Assembly: GCA_041749075.1 (NCBI GenBank)
Contig: JBGTBY010000022.1
Coordinates: 1-64,000 of the forward strand
Direction: 5' to 3'
From: CAMTWZ01 sp041749075
GTDB taxonomy: Bacteria > Bacteroidota > Rhodothermia > Balneolales > HLUCCA01
DNA length: 64,000 bases
Shown here: piece after piece, positions 34,853 through 43,830 of the stretch
How positions within the stretch are numbered: the stretch's first letter is position 1
How the letters are laid out: every line of letters begins with the position of its first letter
Notes under the pieces: model-generated
What the model saw: only the letters and a program-made list of their open reading frames with translations
Told to the model about the DNA's origin: nothing
Databases searched by the model: none
Program-made: the position numbers and the translations under genes

Positions 34853-36269
34853 TCCAGACATCATCAAACCCGACTGCAAATTGATGCGGTTGCGGGAAGG
34901 TGGCCATGTCTCGGACGTCAGTTGGATCGAACATCAGCACATCCGCTCTTAAACCGGGTTTCAGATAACCTCTGTCGGTGAGTTGAAGGATGTCGGCGGT
35001 TTGTCCGCTCATTTTCCGGATGGCGGATTCCAATGTGAGCAACGGTTCTTCAATGACATACGCGCGGATGATTTTCGCAAAGCTGCCATAGCCTCGGGGA
35101 TGTTGCATGGTCGGACTTCCATCTGAGGAAACCACTACCGACGGGTGCAAAAGGATGTGCTCCATCACGGCTTCGTTCATCACAAAGTAGGCGGCGGATG
35201 CGCCATGCGGACCGATATCATCCATCAATACTTCTTCGAACGGCTTGCCAAGGGAATCGGCCACTTGTTTGAGGGTGCGTCCGGCGTAGGGAGGTGATCC
35301 GATAAGCGTGGCTTCCGGACCGTTGCGCTTATTCACTCTATTGCGAAGATATTCGGCTAATTCCCCCCTCCGCGCCGCTCGTACGCTCGCATACTCATTG
35401 GGTGGCATCGCCCATTCGGGGAAGACAATCCCAATGCCGGTATAACTCGCCACATACGGGTACACATCCGCGGTAGCGCCAGCGTCCGAGATCATGGCCA
35501 GCACGGGGTCGGCTTGGCTGGGGTCGTTCCCGAACACGAGTTTGAGGTGGCTCACATGAACCCGGCTACCCCCGCGTCTCCCTTGCTCGATCAACTCCCG
35601 CACCGACGCCTCGATCTGATCGACATCCTCGTTGCGCACATGCGAGCTGATGAGTTTTCCCGCTTCTCCCACCGGAATAGCGATGGCGGTAAGTTCATCC
35701 GGAGTCGATAAGTAGCCCGGATAGTATTCGATTCCAGTACTGAGTCCGATGAATCCGGCATCGAAATGAGCGCGGACAAGCTCTACCATCCGTGGAATAT
35801 CCCCATCCGTCATGCGACGTAGGGTGCCGTGTCCCACATTCATCAGCACCGAAATACCGGTGTTCAACGAGTCGAGGCGACGAATAAACGTTGCGGGATC
35901 TTCCGCTCCGTCGCTGCTTCCATCCAAACCAAGAACGATGGTGGTGACGCCCATCCGTCTGAAATTCTCGAATTCGGGTGTTTGGAACGGGTTTCCGTGT
36001 GCGTGTGGGTCGATGAAGCCGGGAGATACGACGCGTCCGGCCGCATCGATCACCATATCGGCTTGGAAATGGGATAAGGCGTTGCGCCCGACATAGGCGA
36101 TGGTATCGGCGCCGATCAGTAGGGAGCCGGTATACGCGCGGTTACCGGTGCCATCCACGATGGTCGCGTTGCGAATGAGGACGGAGTACTGCGCGTCGGC
36201 ATCTGGAAGGGGTGACGTGGCACATCCCCATCCCAACAAGAGACAAACAGCAAGTGTGGAGATTTTCAT
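34830..36269 (-). CDS. Exported N-acyl-D-amino-acid deacylase-like amidohydrolase
   Basis: 479 aa from ATG 36269 (the upstream TTG codon is not needed). A lipoprotein-like signal ends LGWGC. The amidohydrolase barrel begins IRNATIVDGTGNRAY and has DPHAHG (HxH metal site near 93), a GLSTGIEYYPGY segment (about 175), SHVRNED and HVSHLK histidines, and the late aspartate region SSDGSP. This is the D-aminoacylase/dihydroorotase-like branch that removes acyl groups from D-amino acids. It starts in the stop of mscL (TGATG). Confidence 0.82.
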   Translation of the reverse strand: MKISTLAVCLLLGWGCATSPLPDADAQYSVLIRNATIVDGTGNRAYTGSLLIGADTIAYVGRNALSHFQADMVIDAAGRVVSPGFIDPHAHGNPFQTPEFENFRRMGVTTIVLGLDGSSDGAEDPATFIRRLDSLNTGISVLMNVGHGTLRRMTDGDIPRMVELVRAHFDAGFIGLSTGIEYYPGYLSTPDELTAIAIPVGEAGKLISSHVRNEDVDQIEASVRELIEQGRRGGSRVHVSHLKLVFGNDPSQADPVLAMISDAGATADVYPYVASYTGIGIVFPEWAMPPNEYASVRAARRGELAEYLRNRVNKRNGPEATLIGSPPYAGRTLKQVADSLGKPFEEVLMDDIGPHGASAAYFVMNEAVMEHILLHPSVVVSSDGSPTMQHPRGYGSFAKIIRAYVIEEPLLTLESAIRKMSGQTADILQLTDRGYLKPGLRADVLMFDPTDVRDMATFPQPHQFAVGFDDVWISGRRSP

Positions 36270-36712
36270 CAAATATCAGATGTGCAATTCGGGCAGCGGG
36301 TGGCCTTCAATGGAATGTTGCTATAACAACGCGGACAATCTTTGGTAGTCGGATCTGCGGCTTCTTCGGCAGCTACAACCAATTTTTCTTTGCGATCCGC
36401 GATCGCCTGCAATTTGTTGATGTTCTTGACAATCAGAAAAACCGCGAAAGCCAATATGAGAAAACTGATGACAGAATTGACGAACAAGCCGAAATTCAAG
36501 GTCACCGCGGGGTTTATGTCCGTTGCCTCACGCAACGTGATATAAACGTCGGAGAAATCGATATTGCCGACAAGCAACCCTAAGGGCGGCATCAGCAAAT
36601 CTTTCACAATTGATTGGACGACGCCAGTAAAGGCGGTGCCGATGATGATGCCGACGGCCATGTCGACCACATTGCCTTTCATGGCAAATTTTTTGAATTC
36701 GTTAAGCATCAT
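36269..36712 (-). CDS. mscL: Large-conductance mechanosensitive channel with zinc-ribbon tail
   Basis: 147 aa. MscL core: N-terminal helix NEFKKFAMKGNVVDMAVGII, TM1 (IGTAFTGVVQSIV), a short periplasmic loop, TM2 (FVNSVISFLILAFAVFLIV about 77-97) and a cytoplasmic helix. The tail ends CPRCYSNIPLKATRCPNCTSDI, given here as two CxxC pairs at about 126/129 and 139/142, a zinc-ribbon-like ending found in some lineages but absent from E. coli MscL. It opens on osmotic downshock to release solutes. Confidence 0.93.
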   Translation of the reverse strand: MMLNEFKKFAMKGNVVDMAVGIIIGTAFTGVVQSIVKDLLMPPLGLLVGNIDFSDVYITLREATDINPAVTLNFGLFVNSVISFLILAFAVFLIVKNINKLQAIADRKEKLVVAAEEAADPTTKDCPRCYSNIPLKATRCPNCTSDI

Positions 36713-36774
36713 GGAGTTTAAGGCTCTTTACGTCCCATTGTCAATTCATTAGAGAAAACCCTATCATTTACCCC

Positions 36775-38031
36775 ATGTCAAATGTACCTCAAGAGCGCCT
36801 ACTGCTGCTATTCGACCTGATCGCGCACATCAATTCCAAGATGGATTTGAACATGTTGCTTACCAGCATCATGCAAGCCGCAAAAACCATGATGGATGCG
36901 GAAGCCAGTTCCTTGTTTCTGCTCGATGCGGAAAAGAACGAGCTTGAAATCAGCATACCTACTGGAGAAGCCAGTGGACGCATCACCGGTTATCGTATTC
37001 CGATGAGCCAAGGCATCGCCGGATGGGTGGCCACGAACAACCAACCTTTGTTGGTGCCCGATGTGAGTCAAGACCCGCGTTTTGGTGGCGATGTGCCGGG
37101 TTCGGGTTTTGTGACACGGAATCTTCTGTGCGTGCCCATGAAAAATGCGGAAGGCAAGCTCATTGGGGTCTTGCAAGCCATCAACTATTTAGGTGAGGGC
37201 ACATTTCCTGATTCCGAAATTCCGTTGTTCCAACGGTTGGCAGATCAAGCGGCTATCTCCCTCGAGCGCGAACGCTTGATCCATGAATATCTGGAAAAGC
37301 AGAAGATGGAAGAGCAGCTTAATCTGGCACGCGACATCCAACGTCATCTATGGCCACGTCATCTTCCCAATTTACCTGGATACAGCATTATTGGTCAGAG
37401 CAAGCCCGCGTTGGAAGTGGGCGGCGATTATTATGATTTCATCCCGTTGGAAGATGGGAAATTCGCATTCGTTGTGGGGGATGTGTCTGGGAAGGGTGTG
37501 GGGGCAGGGCTCATCATGGCTACTCTCCGAGCCACATTACGCACCCAATTCGCACAACATACCGATCTCGATCGGGCGATGACATTGGTGAATAAAGCGG
37601 TAACGAACGATACGCGTCCGACTGAGTTCGTGACCATGTTTTTAGCCATTCTCGATCCAATCACACATGTTCTGAGTTATGTGAATGCCGGGCACAATCC
37701 GCCTTACATCGTCGATTTGGATGGAACCTTGACCGAATTGAAAGCCGGCGGACCCGTCGTTGGCATCATGCATCCGATGTTCTTCGAATCGAGAAAAGTG
37801 GAGATGAAGCCCGGTTCCGTGCTATTGCTCTATACGGACGGCGTCACGGAAGCGGAAAATGAGAATGGCGACATGTTCGAAGAACCCTTGTTAGAGCAAT
37901 TCCTCAAAGACCACGTCAACGAGTCGATAGACGACATCCACAAACATCTGATGGAGAACATCGAGACCTTTCAAGGAAACATGCCTCAAGCGGATGACAT
38001 CACGATCATCTTCCTGAGACGGGAAGCATAA
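36775..38031 (+). CDS. GAF domain-SpoIIE (PP2C-type) serine phosphatase
   Basis: 418 aa. A GAF sensor domain (about 20-165; DAEASSLFLLD, GIAGWVATNNQPLLVPD, LCVPMKN) and linker coil lead to a PPM/SpoIIE phosphatase (about 185-415) with GGDYYDF, VGDVSGKGVGAGL, NAGHNPPYI, LYTDGVTEAEN and ADDITIIFL, carrying the metal-binding aspartates. Such RsbU-like enzymes dephosphorylate anti-sigma-factor antagonists in partner-switching stress pathways. No partner STAS or kinase gene is adjacent. Divergent from mscL. Confidence 0.9.
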   Translation: MSNVPQERLLLLFDLIAHINSKMDLNMLLTSIMQAAKTMMDAEASSLFLLDAEKNELEISIPTGEASGRITGYRIPMSQGIAGWVATNNQPLLVPDVSQDPRFGGDVPGSGFVTRNLLCVPMKNAEGKLIGVLQAINYLGEGTFPDSEIPLFQRLADQAAISLERERLIHEYLEKQKMEEQLNLARDIQRHLWPRHLPNLPGYSIIGQSKPALEVGGDYYDFIPLEDGKFAFVVGDVSGKGVGAGLIMATLRATLRTQFAQHTDLDRAMTLVNKAVTNDTRPTEFVTMFLAILDPITHVLSYVNAGHNPPYIVDLDGTLTELKAGGPVVGIMHPMFFESRKVEMKPGSVLLLYTDGVTEAENENGDMFEEPLLEQFLKDHVNESIDDIHKHLMENIETFQGNMPQADDITIIFLRREA

Positions 38032-38037
38032 CGCGCG

Positions 38038-39549
38038 TCAGTTCCGCGTCACCTTTAGCGTGTAGTCACCAGTTGATCCGGCGGTCAATGTGTTCGCTCG
38101 AATCATGTACGCTCCTGAATCGGTGAACGTGAATGTGATTTGAGAATCGGTACCACCTGCTCCGTCGTCATCCGTTTCCAAGCTCGAGAACGAGTTGTTG
38201 GCGAACGTGCCTAACAGCAGGTACGCATCGAAATCGGAAGATTTAAGCGTGATGGTGACCGTTGTGTTCGGAACACCCACTATAAGATAATTGTCATAGT
38301 AAGAGTCGTCATCCATTACAGACGACGATTCAGATAGCGTCCCACTGACGGTTTGCCCGATGGAGATTCTGCTGAATCTCGTCGGTTGGGAGATTGGTGA
38401 CGAATCAGAAGACGTCACACTCAATACGTAGAAGCCACTTTCACCTTCGCTCAATGTGTTCACCCGGATCACATAAACTCCGGAATCCGGAATTCGATAC
38501 GTGATCTTGGCATCGGTTCCGCCTCCACTGTCATCATCCGATTCCAATTGGGTCAGTTCTTGGTCCGAAAAGGAGCTTAACAATAGGTAGGCATCGAAAT
38601 CTACCGATGCGAGCAAGATATCGACCGTGGTGTTTGGTACGCCCGTCAGGGTGTAGACATCGTAATACGTCCCGTCGTCGAGTTTGGCTGAGGCGGATGT
38701 CAATGCACCGGTCACCGTCTGTCCGATCGAGATGGATTTGATATTGATGTCAGGCTCTGCGTTGGTGTTGGCCTGCGGGCCACCCTTGTGTTCCACAAAT
38801 AAGGCAAAGGCTCCTTCTTCCTGCTTGCCTAAAGAATTGACGATGATGATATGCGGACCCGTTTTGGCGGCGGTGAAATCGATCCTCGCATCGGTCCCGC
38901 CAGCGCTGTCATCGTCTCTGGCTACGACGGTGTCATCATCGTCGAGCAACATCAGATACGCATCGAAATCGTCGCCTTGCAAAGTAATCTGCACTTGCTG
39001 TCCTGCGACCAGTTGCACTCGGTAACGTTGCGCATAGGAACTGTCTGGAAGGATCTCGTTTTCCGCAGTCAGCTCATGGGAAATGGTTTCTCCGATCGGC
39101 AGATTCCGAATGGAACCAGTGGAGCGTTGAGTGTTAACAAGAGCGGCTGCGCCTACTCGTTGCAGTCTTATTGTAAAGTCGCCGGTTTCATCGGCACCCA
39201 AGGTGTTCGTGCGGAAGTAGTATGTGCCGGCCGTGGTCAATGTGTGCTCGATTCTGGAATTCGTACCGCCGCCACCATCGTCATCTTTCGCAATGCTTTC
39301 AAACGTTCCGCTGGTCATGGTCCCAAGCTCGAGATAGGCATCAAAATTGGACGATTGATACAGAATAATAACGGTTTCGTTACCGGGTGAATCGTACCGA
39401 TACAAATTGTAATAACTGCCATCGTTCAGCTTTAGGCTTCCGGAATCAAGTGTGCCTTGAATGGTTTCACCCATGCTGATGCGCTGTTGGGCGTCGAGTG
39501 TCGTGGTAGCCACGACGAGTAGGATGAATAGAGAGGTCAACGACTTCAT
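38038..39549 (-). CDS. Exported protein of four tandem PPC domains
   Basis: 503 aa, with a signal peptide (SLTSLFILLVVATTTLDAQ). Four repeats of a pre-peptidase C-terminal (PPC)-like beta-sandwich at about 22-135, 145-260, 270-385 and 393-503. Each contains ISIGQTVxGxL, a YYDxYxxxG strand, SxDFDAYLLL, an acidic DDDxxGGTDxxI and a final GxYxIRxNTL. There is no catalytic domain and no T9SS CTD. It is probably a secreted calcium-stabilised binding or structural protein. Repeats 1, 3 and 4 are the most alike, suggesting recent duplication. Confidence 0.8.
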   Translation of the reverse strand: MKSLTSLFILLVVATTTLDAQQRISMGETIQGTLDSGSLKLNDGSYYNLYRYDSPGNETVIILYQSSNFDAYLELGTMTSGTFESIAKDDDGGGGTNSRIEHTLTTAGTYYFRTNTLGADETGDFTIRLQRVGAAALVNTQRSTGSIRNLPIGETISHELTAENEILPDSSYAQRYRVQLVAGQQVQITLQGDDFDAYLMLLDDDDTVVARDDDSAGGTDARIDFTAAKTGPHIIIVNSLGKQEEGAFALFVEHKGGPQANTNAEPDINIKSISIGQTVTGALTSASAKLDDGTYYDVYTLTGVPNTTVDILLASVDFDAYLLLSSFSDQELTQLESDDDSGGGTDAKITYRIPDSGVYVIRVNTLSEGESGFYVLSVTSSDSSPISQPTRFSRISIGQTVSGTLSESSSVMDDDSYYDNYLIVGVPNTTVTITLKSSDFDAYLLLGTFANNSFSSLETDDDGAGGTDSQITFTFTDSGAYMIRANTLTAGSTGDYTLKVTRN

Positions 39550-39612
39550 CGGAAGGTCCTAAGTTGGTGTATGGACACCAACGTAAGGAAAAAACCACTC
39601 AATTCGAATGGC

Positions 39613-40407
39613 TCAATCGAACGCGTTTAGAACGGTTTTCCAGGCACCGGATTGCGGTGCGACCAGATCGAAATGCCCGGCGCGACGGATCACTGTATGT
39701 TTTGCCCCAAACACCGTTGAATAGTCATCACCATAAGTAGCCGGAACCAAGCTGTCTTCGGTTCCCGATATGAGATGCACCCTAGCTACCGGTTTTTCGC
39801 GTTGCGCCGGATTGGCCGGTTTTGGGTCCGCATCCCCCAAAAATCTCTTTGCCCCTTGATTGCAACTGCCATCTCCCTGAGCATAGGATTCGATATCGGT
39901 GATGGCGGCCAAACCGACGACAGCCCGGATCGAATCGGTTTCGGATGCGAGCCATAAAGCCAGGTGTCCACCTGCGGAGTGACCTGTAACGGTGATGTTG
40001 CTCACATCCAAGTTGAAGGCGTTCTTGTGATGGGAGATCGAACGGAATGCCTGCCGCACATCCTGCAGTGTTCCTGGATATCCACCTCCATCCTGACCCA
40101 CTCGACGATATTCAATGTTGTAAGTGGCAAATCCCTTCTCTGTGAGCGCATCCGCTAGGTGACCCATGTAACGGAGATTGAACGCGTCCAACCAGCATCC
40201 GCCATGGACGAGCATCACAACAGGAAAGGGTCCCTTGCCATTTGGTAGCCGCCATTCTCCGAAATGGGATGGATCCGTGCCATAGGTTGTCACGGTATCG
40301 GCCGACATCATCAGTTCATTTCCTAATTCAGCCCATGTCACACCAAATTTGGATTCGGTTGCACAGGACGCAAGAAGCAGCATCCCAAATAGAAGGAGGG
40401 ATTTCAT
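39613..40407 (-). CDS. Lipoprotein alpha/beta hydrolase (BD-FAE/esterase-lipase-like)
   Basis: 264 aa. The lipobox is LLASC (Cys 15). The oxyanion motif is VMLVHGGCWLDAF (HGGxW near 80), the nucleophile VTGHSAGGHLALWLA (Ser near 146), with Asp in ISGTEDSLVP and His in RRAGHFDLV. Typical of the carboxylesterase/acylaminoacyl-peptidase-like family. The start codon overlaps the stop of the DUF4834 gene upstream, so it ends a translationally coupled cluster. Confidence 0.82.
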   Translation of the reverse strand: MKSLLLFGMLLLASCATESKFGVTWAELGNELMMSADTVTTYGTDPSHFGEWRLPNGKGPFPVVMLVHGGCWLDAFNLRYMGHLADALTEKGFATYNIEYRRVGQDGGGYPGTLQDVRQAFRSISHHKNAFNLDVSNITVTGHSAGGHLALWLASETDSIRAVVGLAAITDIESYAQGDGSCNQGAKRFLGDADPKPANPAQREKPVARVHLISGTEDSLVPATYGDDYSTVFGAKHTVIRRAGHFDLVAPQSGAWKTVLNAFD

Positions 40408-40577
40408 TTCGAATCGGTGACGTCTTCGTACTCGGCGTCTTTGATGCGGTTGAACGGCTGGTTGGCGTCGACGGGTGGTTTCGGAGCATGTTTAGCGATG
40501 AACCGCCCGAGCATGTAACGAGCGATGAATCGCACCAACACAAAGAACAGAATGAGATATAGAAGGAATTTGAGCAT
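40404..40577 (-). CDS. DUF4834-like small membrane protein
   Basis: 57 aa: one hydrophobic N-terminal helix (MLKFLLYLILFFVLVRF) and a polar tail with KHAPKPPVDANQPFNRIKDA and a final EDVTDSK. The size, helix and KDAEYED ending fit DUF4834-type proteins of Bacteroidota; the function is unknown. It overlaps both neighbours by one to four bases (TGATG at each junction). Confidence 0.6.
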   Translation of the reverse strand: MLKFLLYLILFFVLVRFIARYMLGRFIAKHAPKPPVDANQPFNRIKDAEYEDVTDSK

Positions 40578-41215
40578 CAGCGTGGATACAGATGGATGCG
40601 TTGATTTCGCAGAGGTTGACGGAAAATCTGGTCTTCAATATAAGCCAGATGCTCGGGCTCGTTCACGAAATCAATTTCATTGATGTTGATGACCAGCAAC
40701 CGACTCCGGTCATAATGATGGAAAAACTGGTTATAGGCCTCGTTTAGTTCTTCCAGATAATCAGGGGAAATATCTTGCTCGTATGGACGTCCGCGACGGT
40801 AGATGTTGTCCATGAGCTTCTCAACCGAACATTGCAAGAAAATGACCAGATCCGGCTTCGTGGCAATGCTGCTCATGATGCTGTAAATGCGGTCATATAA
40901 CGCCAATTCTTCATCATTCAAGTTGATGCGGGCGAAAATACGGTCCTTGTCGAACAGATAATCGGAGATGGTCATGTCGTGGAACAGGTCTTTGGCAGCG
41001 AGATTCCGTTGCTGGTTGAACCGACTGGCCAAAAACGATAACTGGGTTTGAAACGCATACCGAGCCCGGTCTTGATAGAACCGCGGCAAAAATGGGTTGT
41101 CTTCAAATTCTTCCAGCACCAACCGTGCTTGATGGTTCTGGGAAATCAGATTGGCCAATGTGGTTTTGCCGGCACCGATCACCCCTTCGATGGCAATGAA
41201 ATCAAATGTGTTCAC
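40577..41215 (-). CDS. Deoxynucleoside kinase
   Basis: 212 aa from a GTG at 41215, which overlaps the folK stop (GTGA); the frame runs further upstream only as a shadow. It phosphorylates deoxyadenosine/deoxyguanosine or similar, a salvage step. Motifs: P-loop FIAIEGVIGAGKTTLA (about 6-20), EEFEDNPFLPRFY, the DRS-like SDYLFDKDRIFA (about 84) and RRGRPYEQDI (lid arginines about 145). Confidence 0.88.
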   Translation of the reverse strand: MNTFDFIAIEGVIGAGKTTLANLISQNHQARLVLEEFEDNPFLPRFYQDRARYAFQTQLSFLASRFNQQRNLAAKDLFHDMTISDYLFDKDRIFARINLNDEELALYDRIYSIMSSIATKPDLVIFLQCSVEKLMDNIYRRGRPYEQDISPDYLEELNEAYNQFFHHYDRSRLLVININEIDFVNEPEHLAYIEDQIFRQPLRNQRIHLYPR

Positions 41216-41667
41216 GGTAATTTCTCCAATGCGTCGTCGATTCGGATGCCTTCGGTAGGGTGGATCCATCCCGGCTGAATCTCTTTCAACGGTTCCAACA
41301 CGAAGCGACGGTTCAAGCATTCCGGATGCGGTACGATCAACTCAGCACACTCATAATACCGTCCGTCGTAATCGATGATATCGAGATCGATCAGGCGGTC
41401 GGTCCAGCGCGGCGCATCGGGATCCCGACCTACACCGACTTCCCATTCTTTGAGCTGATGCAGGAGGTCGCTCGGGTTTAGGGATGTGCGGATTCGGGCC
41501 ACGGCATTCAAGTACATGCTGGTGGACGCGCCAACCGGCTCTGTCTCGTGAGTGGATGACACCACGATCGGCGTTTCGGACAAGGATTGCAGGAATTCCG
41601 CCGCGGAGCGCAGCATTCGAGACCGATCTCCGAGATTCGACCCCATCGCGATGATCACATTCGCCAT
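41212..41667 (-). CDS. folK: 2-amino-4-hydroxy-6-hydroxymethyldihydropteridine pyrophosphokinase
   Basis: 151 aa, full length for HPPK. It transfers pyrophosphate from ATP to 6-hydroxymethyl-dihydropterin in folate synthesis. Signatures: AMGSNLGDRSRML at the N-terminus, ETEPVG near 42, and RWTDRLIDLDIIDYDG (about 86-101), in which the two Asp bind magnesium, then VPHP. It starts 13 nt inside the end of folB. Confidence 0.93.
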   Translation of the reverse strand: MANVIIAMGSNLGDRSRMLRSAAEFLQSLSETPIVVSSTHETEPVGASTSMYLNAVARIRTSLNPSDLLHQLKEWEVGVGRDPDAPRWTDRLIDLDIIDYDGRYYECAELIVPHPECLNRRFVLEPLKEIQPGWIHPTEGIRIDDALEKLP

Positions 41668-42014
41668 GTATGCCTCACTTCGCTGTAAGCGACTTCCCGA
41701 CCTATGGGCGGATTCAGTTTGCGCACGGCAACGGTCAGTTCGGTGATACCTTGAGATTCGGCCATGATCCCTGTACCGATGCGCATCACTAGTGTCTCGA
41801 TCAGGTCGACCGAGGCACCGTCCATCACCTGCGTCGCGATGGCATGTGCGCGGCTATAGTCGAAGGTCTGGGTAAGGTTGTCGGATTCTCCAGCCGGAAG
41901 GATGTCGATGTCGGCGATCACATCCACCTCAAACGTGTTCCCATCCCGCTTTTCCTCAGGCAACACGCCATGTTTCGCACGAAAAACCATCGATTTGATT
42001 GTCACTGTTCCCAT
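41655..42014 (-). CDS. folB: Dihydroneopterin aldolase
   Basis: 119 aa, family length. It makes 6-hydroxymethyl-dihydropterin, the substrate of the adjacent FolK. Visible: FRAKHGVLPEEKRDGNTFEV near the N-terminus, the FDYSRAHAIATQVM helix, and SVDLIETLVMRIG with the conserved Glu. A repeat-like spacer of CAACAAAC words (42015-42046) separates it from the dnaA end. Confidence 0.9.
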   Translation of the reverse strand: MGTVTIKSMVFRAKHGVLPEEKRDGNTFEVDVIADIDILPAGESDNLTQTFDYSRAHAIATQVMDGASVDLIETLVMRIGTGIMAESQGITELTVAVRKLNPPIGREVAYSEVRHTWRM

Positions 42015-42046
42015 TCAACAAACGACTAACAACAAACAACTACCCA

Positions 42047-43492
42047 TCAGAACGCCGCCAACTCAATCTTTTGCTGGATGTCTTTGATGATGCGCGCATG
42101 CTTGGAACTCGATTTCATGCGCTCTTCAACAGATGTGATGGCATGGATGACGGTGGAATGATCACGTCCCCCGAACTGCAATCCGATGGTCTTGAGTGAG
42201 CTTTTGGTCATGTTCTTGGACAGATACATGGCGATCTGACGCACTTCCACCACTTCCTGCTTGCGGGTTTTTTCACGCACTTTGTCGGGGTCGATTCCGA
42301 AATAATCACAGACCTGCAGTTGGATGGTGTCGATCGAGATGTGGCGTTTCGTCTCCTTCACCATATCCTTGAGGATGCGTTTGGCCATCACAAGGTCGAT
42401 ATTGTCGATCTTTTGCAGCGAAGAAGTGGCCAATAATTTGATGATGGCGCCTTCGAGGTCGCGGATGCTGGTCTTGAAATTGTAGGCGATGAACTCGAAG
42501 ATATCACGGTCGAATTCAATGCCGTTGTCGCGCGCCTTGTATTCGAGGATGGCATAGCGCGTTTCGAAATCGGGCATCTGCAGATCGGCGCTCAAGCCCC
42601 AATTGAAGCGGGAAATCAGCCGTTCTTCAATGTCTGGCACGTCTTTCGGCGCGCGGTCGCTGCTCAGAATGATCTGCTTGCCGTCTTGGTGCAGCGCGTT
42701 GAAAATGTGGAAGAATTCTTCCTGTGTTTTCTCTTTACCGCTGAAAAACTGGATGTCGTCGACAATCAAAACATCGATGTTGCGATAAAACATGGTGAAT
42801 TCGCTCGATCGGTTGTTCCGGATCGCATGCACGAACTCATTGGTGAAGCTTTCAGAGGACGTGTACAGAACCGATTTCTCATCGCCGTAGTCCTGTTTGA
42901 TCTTATTTCCGATGCTCTGGATGAGGTGGGTCTTGCCCAATCCAACACCACCATAAATGAAGAACGGATTGAAGGAGTTGCTTCCCAGATTTTCGGCGAT
43001 GGCCATGGCGGCGGAACGCGCGAGACGGTTGCAATCGCCCTCGATGTAACGCTCGAAGATGTAATTCGGGTTCAGATTCGACTCGATGCGCGTCTTCCGG
43101 ATTCCCGGAATCACAAACGGATTTTGTATCGTCCCCATATTGTAACTCGAATACCCCGAAATCTCTTGCGGTTTGGTTGGCGGAACCGGACGTTGGGGCA
43201 TGCGAACCGAAGTGCCTCCGAAGGTATCTTCCGCCCGTTCCATCACAATAGAATACTCTAGTTTGCCATCCGGACCAAGCACTTTCGACAGGGTAGACCG
43301 AAGCATGCCGTAATAATGCTCTTCCAGCCACTCATACCAGAACTGCGACGGCACCTGGATCGTCAGGGTGTTGTTCTCTAACTTCACAGGTTTGATGGGC
43401 TCAAACCACGACTTGAACTTCTGAAAATTGATGTTGTCCCGAATGATGTCGAGACACTGACTCCAAGCCGCAGAGGCCGCTTCGTTACCCAA
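42047..43492 (-). CDS. dnaA: Chromosomal replication initiator DnaA
   Basis: 481 aa from a TTG at 43492, chosen because AAGGAG stands 9 nt upstream and the protein then begins GNEAASAAWSQCLDIIRDNI, the normal domain I; the longer open frame is not conserved in type. Domain III: FFIYGGVGLGKTHLIQSIGN (Walker A), VLIVDDIQF (Walker B), and the sensor region SSDRAPKDVPDIEERLISRF. Domain IV signature: FGGRDHSTVIHAI. DnaA boxes lie upstream of the gene, as usual for autoregulation. Confidence 0.95.
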   Translation of the reverse strand: MGNEAASAAWSQCLDIIRDNINFQKFKSWFEPIKPVKLENNTLTIQVPSQFWYEWLEEHYYGMLRSTLSKVLGPDGKLEYSIVMERAEDTFGGTSVRMPQRPVPPTKPQEISGYSSYNMGTIQNPFVIPGIRKTRIESNLNPNYIFERYIEGDCNRLARSAAMAIAENLGSNSFNPFFIYGGVGLGKTHLIQSIGNKIKQDYGDEKSVLYTSSESFTNEFVHAIRNNRSSEFTMFYRNIDVLIVDDIQFFSGKEKTQEEFFHIFNALHQDGKQIILSSDRAPKDVPDIEERLISRFNWGLSADLQMPDFETRYAILEYKARDNGIEFDRDIFEFIAYNFKTSIRDLEGAIIKLLATSSLQKIDNIDLVMAKRILKDMVKETKRHISIDTIQLQVCDYFGIDPDKVREKTRKQEVVEVRQIAMYLSKNMTKSSLKTIGLQFGGRDHSTVIHAITSVEERMKSSSKHARIIKDIQQKIELAAF

Positions 43493-43539
43493 GGTGATAT
43501 GCTCCTTTATGCCATTTTTCGGAATCGTCCAACCAGTTG

Positions 43540-43830
43540 GTGCGAACGGGTTATCCACAAACCAGAAAGTCCGATTCTTTCTGCTGAGGCCTAAATTGCC
43601 GAAACTTCCCCACCTTCGCAACACAGATATTCACCCATTTTGGCCAAGTTATCCACAATTTTATCCACATAGTAACTCATTGTTAGGCAATGGTTTGACG
43701 ATTTATCAAAAAAAGATGTGGGTAGCTATTGACATTACCCAACAATTCGGTAACACGGATTTTTACAAATTGGAGCATCACTTTGGTTGTCAGAAAAACT
43801 TTTCAACAAATTATCCACATTCGTAAGAAG
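43540..43830. other. DnaA-box cluster upstream of dnaA (probable oriC)
   Basis: Four perfect TTATCCACA boxes, all in the same orientation, at 43551-43559, 43649-43657, 43661-43669 and 43811-43819, with AT-rich sequence between 43670 and 43810 that could unwind. dnaN is not adjacent, but recF lies 4 kb away. Function as origin is inferred; at the least it is a dnaA autoregulatory region. Confidence 0.65.
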
